Source: an uncultured Granulosicoccaceae bacterium
Lineage (GTDB): Bacteria; Pseudomonadota; Gammaproteobacteria; JABXHR01
Assembly (NCBI GenBank): GCA_937921805.1
Contig: CAKZUS010000099.1
Span: forward strand, 1-5,567
Length of the DNA: 5,567 nt
Direction of reading: 5' to 3'
The first letter of the stretch is position 1. Each line of letters opens with the position of its first letter. Below, one piece after another: positions 1-5,567 of the stretch. The notes under the pieces are model-generated. The model was not told where the DNA came from, did not search any database, and worked only from the letters and a program-made list of their open reading frames with translations. The position numbers and the translations under genes were made by a program.

Positions 1-234
1 GCTAACCAAGGATTCTGCTGAGCTGCCTTTGGTGTACCCCGTAGAGAGCAAAGGCTTGGAATAAAAATCGGCGCTGTCTGCGGCAATCAACACAATCGGC
101 ACTAACGGATCGCGTTTGCGCAACTCTCGCAAGAGGTTATACCCCGCCAATCCGGCGCCAACGATCACAATCGGGTCGCCCCCCCCTGGCGCGCTGCGCA
201 CTGTAGATGTCTCGGAAGCCTTTGCCGTCGTCAT
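1..234 (-). CDS. rubB: Rubredoxin-NAD(+) reductase, N-terminal 78 codons (3' end beyond window)
   Basis: Partial FAD/NAD(P)-dependent oxidoreductase; the frame stays open to the left edge. After about 20 polar, low-complexity residues, the segment PIVIVGAGLAGYNL (residues 21-34) is the beta-alpha-beta dinucleotide fold with the GxGxxG FAD motif. It is followed by a second strand (PIVLIAAD, 46-53) and YSKPLLSTGYTKG (58-70). From memory this matches the Pseudomonas rubredoxin reductase N-terminus closely (GLAGYNL, YSKPMLSTGFSK). Family role: a cytoplasmic flavoprotein that passes electrons from NADH to rubredoxin, which supplies alkane hydroxylases or oxygen/ROS-detoxifying enzymes. The ATG start is supported by a GAGG Shine-Dalgarno 8 nt upstream. 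A run of eight G lies in codons 16-19, just before the FAD fold. The gene diverges from the chemotaxis gene. The partner rubredoxin is not in the window, and another pyridine-nucleotide-disulfide-type reductase remains possible. Confidence 0.8.
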   Translation of the reverse strand, partial: MTTAKASETSTVRSAPGGGDPIVIVGAGLAGYNLLRELRKRDPLVPIVLIAADSADFYSKPLLSTGYTKGSSAESLVS

Positions 235-348
235 GTTGACGCCCTCACTGTTTGGTCTTTGGATAAGCCGCTAGAACGTGCCGACACGACAGTTTCTAAA
301 GGCCAGGTCGATAGCTGCCCAAGTGTATCCCGAGTCGTCTTTATCAGC
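235..348. other. Divergent intergenic region between rubB and the MCP gene
   Basis: This 114-bp gap must hold the start signals of both diverging genes if the MCP starts at 349. The GAGG Shine-Dalgarno of the reductase is visible on the minus strand. I found no convincing sigma-70 -35/-10 pair, no correctly spaced flagellar sigma-28 site and no CTG-N10-CAG operator. The plus-strand reading frame is open through most of the gap (a TTG at 259), so part of it could be coding if that start were used. Confidence 0.5.
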
Positions 349-2010
349 ATGTACAAATCATCAACGAGAAAGCTCCTCTTCAAGATCGCCAGCTACGGCT
401 ATGCCGCTGTGAGCATTGCGACCATCGCTGCCGCCTATAACGACCTTCTTAGCTGGCGAAGCGCCGCCGAAATTGGGGTTATAGCAAGCTTTGCCTTGGC
501 GCAAGTGATCATGATGCAACAGATGTATGCCCGTCAATTGCGCATCTCGCGGCTACTTACGAGTGACCCCAACGCGGCCCATGAGCACGACTCGATCTGC
601 GCACGCTCCATCCGGCTCGTCATGGCCCGCTACCGAGATCGCTTTGGCCCTCTCGCTTCTTCGGCACGGCGTATGGCAGTGAATCAGACCAAGGTGAACC
701 ATTTCATTGTTCAACTTAAATCGTCCATCATTGAGCAGCAGCACAATGCCAGCAAAATCAGCAGCGCCAGTCGCTCCATTGCTTATGCTGCCGCTGACAT
801 GGACTCACTTGCACGATCGACCAACGAAGCCGCTCAGCAAACCAAAGAGTGCGCCGAGGCAGGGCTAAATACAGTCAGCTCACTGATGGAAGAAGTCGTC
901 CAGGTACGCACTAGCCTCGACTCCACAAACGGCGCCTTGCGCCAGCTCACGTTGACAGCCAAAGAAATGCGCAAAAGCTCTGGGTTGATCAAAGAGCTCA
1001 CTGAACAGACCAACCTGCTTGCGCTCAACGCCGCCATTGAGGCTGCGCGAGCGGGCACCGCCGGGCGTGGATTTGCGGTAGTTGCAGAGGAAGTGCGCGA
1101 TTTGGCGAAGCAATCCGCCGACGCCAACCTCAAGATTGAACATCGCATCGACACGATGGGTGCCGGCACTGCCGAGACCAGTGGCGCTATTGAGGAATTG
1201 GTGGAGCATCTGAATTCCCTGACCGAACGCATTATCGGCCTAGACCCTTTGCTTAAAAAAATCGTCACCGAAGCAGGTTCTTCTGGCTACCAGGTCGAAC
1301 GCATCGCCAACGCAATCAGCAGCCAGGCCGAAGACAGCGCACAGCTCGCGAGCACGGCCGATGCGATGACCCAAGACCTCGCCACGGTTGCCAGCAATAC
1401 ACACAATGCCCAGAGCGCCACACGCAAACTGGCCGATCTGGCGGAAGACCTCGGTCATGTCACGACGCTAGTAGACAATGAAAGCACACACAGCCGCATT
1501 CGCGCGCTCACTATTGACAGCGCCAAGCGCGTCGGCAAGAGTTTCGAGGAGGCTATCGCCAACGGCGCCATCACGGCAAGCGCGTTGTTTAACTCGCACT
1601 ATGAGCCGATTGCCAATACGCACCCACAAAAATTCCACTCTGCCTTCGACGCCTTCACCGATGTGTGCTTACCACCCATCCAAGAACCCCTGCTCGACGC
1701 TAACGCCGACATCATGTACGCAGGGGCCGTGGACCGCAATGGATACTTCCCAACACACAACAAGCGCTACAGCCAAGCCTTAGTCGGGGACTATGAGACG
1801 GATCTGCGCAATAACCGCACTAAACGCATCTTCGACGACCAGGTGGGCAAGCGCGCTGCGTCGGCGCACGACAAGGAAGCCTTGGTTCAGACCTACTGCC
1901 GCGATACGGGCGAGGTCATGCATGATATCTCCGCCCCGATTTTTGTTCATGGCAGGCAGTGGGGCGGATTTCGGGTGGGATATCTCGCTACCGATGAGGA
2001 TGTCAATTAG
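349..2010 (+). CDS. Methyl-accepting chemotaxis protein with C-terminal sensor-like domain
   Basis: Chemoreceptor of 553 aa that would signal through CheA/CheW at the inner membrane. Residues 13-30 and about 39-60 are two hydrophobic segments separated by only some eight residues, so there is no room for a periplasmic ligand domain. No HAMP domain is recognisable. A long helical region carries the conserved signalling tip QTNLLALNAAIEAARAG (220-236), then GRGFAVVAEEVRDLA. The position that is normally Glu in AGExGRG is Thr237. From about 418 to the end lies a separate domain with DRNGYFPTHN (462-471), NRTKRIFDD (489-497), TYCRDTGEVMHD (515-526) and GRQWGGFRVGY (535-545). I recall this block from the C-termini of other proteobacterial MCPs, where it looks PAS/Cache-like; its ligand is unknown to me. 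No CheR-binding pentapeptide is seen at the C-terminus. Start: the frame is open from a TTG at 259, but that adds 30 polar residues and has no ribosome site. The ATG at 349 sits directly before the basic, pre-membrane segment, although its own ribosome site is weak. Confidence 0.88.
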   Translation: MYKSSTRKLLFKIASYGYAAVSIATIAAAYNDLLSWRSAAEIGVIASFALAQVIMMQQMYARQLRISRLLTSDPNAAHEHDSICARSIRLVMARYRDRFGPLASSARRMAVNQTKVNHFIVQLKSSIIEQQHNASKISSASRSIAYAAADMDSLARSTNEAAQQTKECAEAGLNTVSSLMEEVVQVRTSLDSTNGALRQLTLTAKEMRKSSGLIKELTEQTNLLALNAAIEAARAGTAGRGFAVVAEEVRDLAKQSADANLKIEHRIDTMGAGTAETSGAIEELVEHLNSLTERIIGLDPLLKKIVTEAGSSGYQVERIANAISSQAEDSAQLASTADAMTQDLATVASNTHNAQSATRKLADLAEDLGHVTTLVDNESTHSRIRALTIDSAKRVGKSFEEAIANGAITASALFNSHYEPIANTHPQKFHSAFDAFTDVCLPPIQEPLLDANADIMYAGAVDRNGYFPTHNKRYSQALVGDYETDLRNNRTKRIFDDQVGKRAASAHDKEALVQTYCRDTGEVMHDISAPIFVHGRQWGGFRVGYLATDEDVN

Positions 2011-2038
2011 CATCCCCCACAACGGCACTGCAAACATG

Positions 2039-2044
2039 TAGAAT
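2039..2044 (+). promoter_or_regulatory. Probable -10 element of the lexA promoter
   Basis: TAGAAT matches five of six bases of TATAAT and lies 38 nt before the lexA start codon. No good -35 sits at the expected distance. Transcription would start near 2051, inside the candidate LexA operator, as expected for autorepression. Confidence 0.45.
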
Positions 2045-2045
2045 A

Positions 2046-2063
2046 ACTGGCGTTATCGGCAGT
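2046..2063 (+). promoter_or_regulatory. Candidate LexA operator (SOS box) of lexA
   Basis: CTGG-CGTTATCG-GCAG has the CTG-N10-CAG spacing of the gammaproteobacterial SOS box and is extended by symmetric flanks to ACTG...CAGT. The usual T/A next to the CTG/CAG arms is G/G, and the centre is not the alternating AT of the consensus, so it is a variant site. It lies two bases downstream of the -10 element and 18 bp before the lexA start, a position that fits repression of lexA by its own product. A similar box stands before uvrB. Confidence 0.6.
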
Positions 2064-2081
2064 GTTTCAGGCAGGTCGTGT

Positions 2082-2699
2082 ATGCATAGCATCACAGCAA
2101 GACAGCAACAGATTTTAGACTTTATTGCACACTGGCTTACCGAGCACAGCTGCCCGCCAACTCGGGCAGAAATCGCCACACATTTTGGGTTTCGCTCCCC
2201 TAATGCCGCCGAAGATCATCTGCGCGCTTTGAGCCGCAAAGGCCTCATCGAACTGATCGGGGGCACCTCCCGAGGCATTCGCCTCACCAACGGCTCTACG
2301 CCTAGCGAGAGCGCGCTCACTTTGCCCGTGATTGGGCGCGTTGCAGCGGGGGTGCCCATCCTCGCAGAAACGCACATAGAGGAGCAGTGCCCTGTCGCTC
2401 CAGGTCTTTTTCGCCCGCATGCCGATTTTTTGTTGCGAGTCGAGGGTTTGAGCATGCGCGATGCTGGGATTCTCGATGGCGATTTACTTGCGGTAAAAAG
2501 CCAGCGAGAGGCCCGCGAAAACCAGATTGTTGTCGCCCGTATCGATGATGAAGTCACGGTAAAGCGCTTTCAGCGCGGTGATGCGCCCCACCTTGCTCGC
2601 CTGCTCCCCGACAACCCCGACTTCTCCCCCATCGAAGTCGACATGCGACGCCACGAGTTTGTCATCGAAGGCTGCTACGTCGGCATTATCCGGCGCTAG
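2082..2699 (+). CDS. lexA: LexA repressor, SOS regulator with self-cleaving protease domain
   Basis: A 205-aa transcriptional repressor of the SOS response that cleaves itself when bound to RecA-ssDNA filaments. Residues 1-68 are the winged helix-turn-helix: TARQQQILDFI, PPTRAEIATHFGFRSPNAAE and a wing ending SRGIRL. The recognition helix region (FRSPNAAEDHLRAL, 37-50) is nearly identical to E. coli, so a CTGT-N8-ACAG-like operator is expected. The cleavage bond is Ala89-Gly90 in GRVAAGVP. The catalytic dyad is Ser124 (VEGLSMRD) and Lys161 (EVTVKRF), each shifted +5 from E. coli Ser119/Lys156, as is the cleavage site. The linker between domains is slightly longer than in E. coli. The ATG is preceded by a modest AGG ribosome site 6 nt upstream. 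The upstream operator suggests autoregulation. The last 14 bp overlap the convergent sixA gene, and no terminator is visible between them. Confidence 0.97.
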   Translation: MHSITARQQQILDFIAHWLTEHSCPPTRAEIATHFGFRSPNAAEDHLRALSRKGLIELIGGTSRGIRLTNGSTPSESALTLPVIGRVAAGVPILAETHIEEQCPVAPGLFRPHADFLLRVEGLSMRDAGILDGDLLAVKSQREARENQIVVARIDDEVTVKRFQRGDAPHLARLLPDNPDFSPIEVDMRRHEFVIEGCYVGIIRR

Positions 2700-3156
2700 G
2701 AGGCTCCCACTGCGCGATCACCTGCGCCGCACTCGCCCCCAGCTCACCCTCCCAAGTCAGGCCCACAAAAGCAGCACAGCCAAGAGCCATGCTGCCCTGA
2801 CCACACAAAAAGCCCACCAACTCTGACACGCCAGGGTTGTGGCCGACTAATAAAATATTGTCCCGCTCTTTGAGCAGCTCAAACAAACGCCCAGCACTGG
2901 CCTCATACGCGCTCTCGCTCACAACAATCCCCCCCGGCAATACGGGTCCTTCTCGCCCCACATACATAGCCGTCTGCCACGTGCGCACAGCCGTGCTACA
3001 CAGAATCGTGTCATATACAGGACCGCTATGGCGCAGCGCTGCAGCAGCCCGCTGCGCCTGTTCGCATCCCAGCGCACTCAGAGGACGAGCGAGATCATCG
3101 CTGCCTTTTTCAGCCTGCGCATGGCGCAGTATCCACAGTTGTTTTTGATTGCTCAT
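2686..3156 (-). CDS. sixA: SixA-type phosphohistidine phosphatase (histidine phosphatase family)
   Basis: A 156-aa small cytoplasmic member of the RHG histidine phosphatase superfamily. The catalytic pocket is visible: Arg11-His12 in LWILRHAQAEK (nucleophile His12), Arg58 in CSTAVRTWQTA, the acid in AYEA (Glu85), and His106 in LLVGHNPG. The short form without a cap domain and the LxxxG-xxQAQ segment (26-35) fit the SixA subgroup. E. coli SixA removes phosphate from histidines of signalling or phosphotransfer proteins; the substrate here cannot be read from sequence. The ATG overlaps the uvrB stop as ATGA, and an AAGG ribosome site lies 7 nt upstream inside the uvrB end, so it is translated from the uvrB transcript. 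It ends TAA within the tail of lexA. Substrate and role in damage response are unknown. Confidence 0.88.
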   Translation of the reverse strand: MSNQKQLWILRHAQAEKGSDDLARPLSALGCEQAQRAAAALRHSGPVYDTILCSTAVRTWQTAMYVGREGPVLPGGIVVSESAYEASAGRLFELLKERDNILLVGHNPGVSELVGFLCGQGSMALGCAAFVGLTWEGELGASAAQVIAQWEPPSAG

Positions 3157-5174
3157 ATTGCTGCCTTCATTAGCACGTTGTCCCTGAGTTCCTTGATTTG
3201 GTCTCGTATCATCGCCGCTTTTTCAAAGTCTAGATTCTTAGCATGCAATGTCATTTGTTTCTCCAACTGCTTAATCTCACGTAGCGCATCGGCGGCCGTG
3301 ATCGGCACCACTTTCTCCGTAGATGCCCCTTCGACGGGGGCGCGATGCCGCCCAGATGACTTGTCGCCCGGAATCGTCGTATCGAGAATATCTGAGACCG
3401 ATTTGCGTACCGACTGCGGCACGATACCGTGTTGAGCATTGTGCGCTGTTTGCTTGCTGCGACGGCGCTCGGTCTCTTCTATCGCTTTGTCCATCGCCTT
3501 AGTGATTTTGTCAGCATACAGAATCGCCTTACCCCGCAGGTTACGCGCTGCGCGGCCAATGGTCTGAATTAGCGAGCGCTCCGAGCGCAGAAAGCCCTCT
3601 TTGTCAGCATCTAGAATCGCCACCAAAGACACCTCTGGCATATCTAGCCCTTCACGCAGCAGGTTGATGCCAATGAGCACATCGAATTCACCCAGCCGCA
3701 AGTCACGAATAATCTCGACTCGCTCCACGGTATCAATATCGGAGTGAAGATAACGACATCGAACATCGTGCTCGGTCAAGTATTCAGTCAGGTCCTCGGA
3801 CATACGCTTAGTCAAGGTCGTGACCAACACCCGATCACCCAGCGCTACCCGCTTGCCGATCTCAGAGAGCAAGTCGTCCACCTGCGTCCCCACGGGTCGC
3901 ACCTCGACCTCTGGGTCAATCAGCCCCGTTGGGCGCACCACTTGTTCGCATACTTTGTCGCCGTGCTCTTTTTCATAGTTGCCCGGAGTGGCAGAGATAA
4001 ATACCGACTGCGGCATGAGATCTTCGAATTCGTCAAAGCGCAGAGGTCGGTTGTCCATCGCCGAGGGCAGGCGATAGCCAAAGCTGACCAGATTCTCTTT
4101 ACGCGAGCGATCACCCTTGTACATTGCGCCCAACTGCGGAATCGTTACATGACTTTCGTCGATAAATAGCAGCGCGTTCTTCGGCAGATAGTCAAACAAA
4201 CACGGCGGCGGCGCGCCAGCAGGACGCCCAGACAGATAGCGCGAGTAGTTCTCGATACCCGAGCAATACCCCAGCTCGTGGATCATCTCCAGGTCGAACT
4301 GCGTGCGTTGCTCTAAGCGCTGAGCCTCGACTAATTTGTTGGCCGATCGTAGCTCCGCCACCCGCTCACGCATCTCTTCACGAATCAGATCTACCGCCTC
4401 TAGCAACACCTCGCGCGGCGTCACATAGTGCGTCTTGGGATAAATCGTCAAGCGCGGAACGCGGCGTTCCACCTCCCCAGTGAGCGGATCAAAATAGCTC
4501 AGCGACTCGATCTCTTCATCAAACAGCTCAATGCGAATCGCCTGGTATTCGGACTCCGCTGGATGAATATCAATGACATCGCCGCGCACGCGAAACGCCC
4601 CGCGCGTCAGCTCCGTATCATTGCGCTGATACTGCAGGTCGGCTAAGCGACGCAATAAGTCACGCTGATTAATGGTGTGGCCCACACTTAGATGCATCAC
4701 CATACGATGGTAGAGCTCTGGGTCGCCCAGCCCATAGATGGCAGACACGGTCGCGACGACTATGGAGTCTGGCCGCTCAAACAAGGACTTAGTCGCAGAG
4801 AGTCGCATTTGCTCTATATGCTCATTCACCGATGCATCTTTCTCGATGAACGTATCTGACGCGACCACATACGCTTCGGGCTGGTAGTAGTCGTAGTACG
4901 AGACAAAATACTCTACCGCGTTGTTGGGAAAAAACTCGCGCATCTCCCCATACAACTGCGCCGCCAGGGTCTTATTGGGAGCGAGAATAATACTCGGGCG
5001 CTGCGACTGCTGAATGACGCTGGCCATGGTAAAGGTCTTACCCGACCCCGTCACCCCGAGCAAAGTCTGGGAAGCCAGACCATCTTCCAAACCCTCGCAC
5101 AATCCCGCGATAGCCGTAGGCTGGTCACCGGCTGGTGTGTAATCACTTTTGAGAGAAAATCGGGGAGCAGACAT
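3153..5174 (-). CDS. uvrB: UvrABC excision repair protein UvrB
   Basis: DNA damage-verifying helicase of nucleotide excision repair: it is loaded by UvrA, holds the lesion strand and recruits UvrC. The 673 aa equal the E. coli length and no defect is seen. Motifs in order: Walker A GVTGSGKT (Lys46, Thr47); the beta-hairpin with SYYDYYQPEAYV, its tyrosines at 93, 94, 96 and 97; GYCSGIENYSRYLSGR; helicase motif II DESH at 339-342; SATPGNYE and RPTGLIDPEVEVRP; YLHSDIDTVER; GINLLREGLDMPEVSLVAILDADK split across motif V; motif VI QTIGRAARN with GRAAR at 540-544; and the C-terminal UVR domain (about 634-669) that binds UvrC, with LDFEKAAMIRDQI. The start ATG has only a weak ribosome site. Two CTG-N10-CAG boxes surround the putative promoter, suggesting SOS control as in E. 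coli. The stop TGA overlaps the sixA start. Confidence 0.98.
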   Translation of the reverse strand: MSAPRFSLKSDYTPAGDQPTAIAGLCEGLEDGLASQTLLGVTGSGKTFTMASVIQQSQRPSIILAPNKTLAAQLYGEMREFFPNNAVEYFVSYYDYYQPEAYVVASDTFIEKDASVNEHIEQMRLSATKSLFERPDSIVVATVSAIYGLGDPELYHRMVMHLSVGHTINQRDLLRRLADLQYQRNDTELTRGAFRVRGDVIDIHPAESEYQAIRIELFDEEIESLSYFDPLTGEVERRVPRLTIYPKTHYVTPREVLLEAVDLIREEMRERVAELRSANKLVEAQRLEQRTQFDLEMIHELGYCSGIENYSRYLSGRPAGAPPPCLFDYLPKNALLFIDESHVTIPQLGAMYKGDRSRKENLVSFGYRLPSAMDNRPLRFDEFEDLMPQSVFISATPGNYEKEHGDKVCEQVVRPTGLIDPEVEVRPVGTQVDDLLSEIGKRVALGDRVLVTTLTKRMSEDLTEYLTEHDVRCRYLHSDIDTVERVEIIRDLRLGEFDVLIGINLLREGLDMPEVSLVAILDADKEGFLRSERSLIQTIGRAARNLRGKAILYADKITKAMDKAIEETERRRSKQTAHNAQHGIVPQSVRKSVSDILDTTIPGDKSSGRHRAPVEGASTEKVVPITAADALREIKQLEKQMTLHAKNLDFEKAAMIRDQIKELRDNVLMKAAI

Positions 5175-5188
5175 TGCAGGGCTACCGG

Positions 5189-5204
5189 CTGATAAAATCC
5201 TCAG
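5189..5204 (-). promoter_or_regulatory. Candidate LexA operator, proximal, of uvrB-sixA
   Basis: On the minus strand CTGA-GGATTTTA-TCAG has symmetric four-base arms at SOS-box spacing, an AT-rich centre and a TA before CTG as in the E. coli consensus. It touches the -10 element and covers the expected transcription start, 14 bp before the uvrB ATG. The fourth base of each arm differs from CTGT/ACAG, so binding is not certain. Confidence 0.45.
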
Positions 5205-5208
5205 TATA
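5203..5208 (-). promoter_or_regulatory. Probable -10 element of the uvrB promoter
   Basis: TATACT on the minus strand matches five of six bases of TATAAT and lies 28 nt before the uvrB start codon. No good -35 is seen at 16-18 bp spacing, so the basal promoter may be weak. It sits between, and abuts, two operator-like boxes. Confidence 0.45.
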
Positions 5209-5212
5209 CGCG

Positions 5213-5228
5213 CTGCATCACAAGCCAG
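5213..5228 (-). promoter_or_regulatory. Candidate LexA operator, distal, of uvrB-sixA
   Basis: On the minus strand CTGG-CTTGTGAT-GCAG has the same arms and spacing as the box before lexA. It lies in the -10/-35 spacer of the putative uvrB promoter and directly follows the stop codon of the upstream gene. The proximal box begins 24 bp nearer to uvrB, so the two could be bound in tandem or only one may be real. Confidence 0.5.
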
Positions 5229-5567
5229 CTAGAACCGATGCACGAGTGCAAAAGAGAGCGACTGTTTAGCGCTGGGAGCATTCGTTAGCCAAGAGACATC
5301 GAGATCCCACTGCTTGGACGACCACCCCACTCCTATCTGAGCACTGGGCAGATCAATATGCCACGCAGGATACCCGCTGGGACGCAGCGTAAAGCGCAAT
5401 GAAGAGGCATCGAGATAACGATCATGCTCCAGCGCAACGGACGAACCAGGACACCCTAGGGACAGGCGATATTCTTGCGGAAAAGGCACATCATGAGAGA
5501 CAATTTGGCTGCTCCCAGCAATACTCGCTTGGGATCGATCACCTTGGTAGCGCAATGTCGCCTGTGT
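5229..5567 (-). CDS. Unidentified protein, C-terminal 112 codons, possibly outer-membrane beta-barrel
   Basis: The frame is open to the right edge, so the true start is outside the window; a TTG at 5555 is merely internal. I do not recognise the family. The visible part has short alternating polar/hydrophobic stretches (SLRFTLRP, WHIDLPSAQIGVGW, QWDLDVSWL) and ends SLSFALVHRF. The terminal Phe with alternating hydrophobic residues resembles the C-terminal beta-signal read by the BAM outer-membrane assembly machine. There is a single Cys (in SLGCPG) and no enzyme motif. It lies on the same strand as uvrB, 54 bp upstream, with no terminator hairpin between, so read-through into uvrB is possible. 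A periplasmic or other beta-rich protein is an alternative. Confidence 0.6.
   Translation of the reverse strand, partial: TQATLRYQGDRSQASIAGSSQIVSHDVPFPQEYRLSLGCPGSSVALEHDRYLDASSLRFTLRPSGYPAWHIDLPSAQIGVGWSSKQWDLDVSWLTNAPSAKQSLSFALVHRF

Noticed and set aside
296..314. Flagellar sigma-28-like promoter (CTAAAG ... GTCGATAG) before the MCP
   Set aside because: The two half-motifs resemble the consensus but are only about six bases apart instead of about fifteen.
259..348. 30-residue N-terminal extension of the MCP from a TTG at 259
   Set aside because: It has no ribosome site, is a rare start codon, would leave only 24 bp to the diverging gene, and adds polar residues before the first membrane segment. 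The ATG at 349 is the better start, though its ribosome site is also weak.
834..1458. Long minus-strand open frames inside the MCP gene
   Set aside because: They lie antisense to strongly conserved MCP signalling sequence, show no family resemblance and have low-complexity composition, so they are shadows of the coding strand.
2028..2043. Possible second SOS box before lexA (CTGC-N8-AGAA)
   Set aside because: The left arm CTG is present but the right arm is GAA rather than CAG, so the palindrome fails.
2026..2064. Inverted repeat CACTGC ... GCAGTG before lexA as hairpin or terminator
   Set aside because: Six-base arms with a 27-base loop and no T run; the right arm is better explained as part of the SOS box.
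3744..4169. 141-codon plus-strand open frame inside uvrB
   Set aside because: It is antisense to conserved helicase motifs of UvrB and has no recognisable domain; a codon-bias shadow.
1..5567. Mobile elements, CRISPR arrays, tRNA/rRNA genes, riboswitches, toxin-antitoxin or defence genes
   Set aside because: No direct or terminal repeats, transposase or integrase motifs, spaced repeats or RNA-gene sequence could be found, and almost the whole window is filled by ordinary chromosomal genes.

Overview
The window looks like chromosomal DNA of a gammaproteobacterium. LexA has the E. coli-type recognition helix and the usual length. UvrB has the same length as the E. coli protein (673 aa). The truncated gene at the left edge resembles Pseudomonas-type rubredoxin-NAD(+) reductase. 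No mobile element, tRNA, rRNA, CRISPR array or plasmid/phage gene was seen, and I do not assign a genus.

Layout, left to right: (1) the 5' end of a rubredoxin-NAD(+) reductase gene on the minus strand, cut by the left edge; (2) diverging from it, a plus-strand methyl-accepting chemotaxis protein (MCP) with a short membrane hairpin, no evident periplasmic ligand domain and an extra C-terminal sensor-like domain; (3) lexA on the plus strand, with a probable SOS operator just downstream of its -10 element; (4) a minus-strand SixA-type histidine phosphatase, tail-to-tail with lexA and overlapping it by 14 bp; (5) minus-strand uvrB, whose stop codon overlaps the sixA start codon (ATGA), so the two form a coupled uvrB-sixA unit; (6) the 3' end of an unidentified minus-strand gene with an outer-membrane-barrel-like C-terminus, entering from the right edge. 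Almost every base is coding. The gaps are 114 bp (reductase/MCP), 71 bp (MCP/lexA) and 54 bp (right-edge gene/uvrB).

The most coherent biology is an SOS block from about 2039 to 5228. lexA and uvrB-sixA point toward each other, and each has CTG-N10-CAG operator-like sequences at its outer end. The lexA box and the distal uvrB box share the same non-canonical form (CTGG-N8-GCAG), and uvrB has a second candidate (CTGA-N8-TCAG). If real, damage induction would raise UvrB and the phosphatase together, and the convergent transcripts would overlap at their 3' ends. The reductase/MCP pair suggests electron transfer for alkane-type hydroxylases beside a sensor, but a functional link is inference only. 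I see no clear new defence or mobile system; the points worth following are the SOS operator variant, the uvrB-sixA coupling and the MCP architecture.
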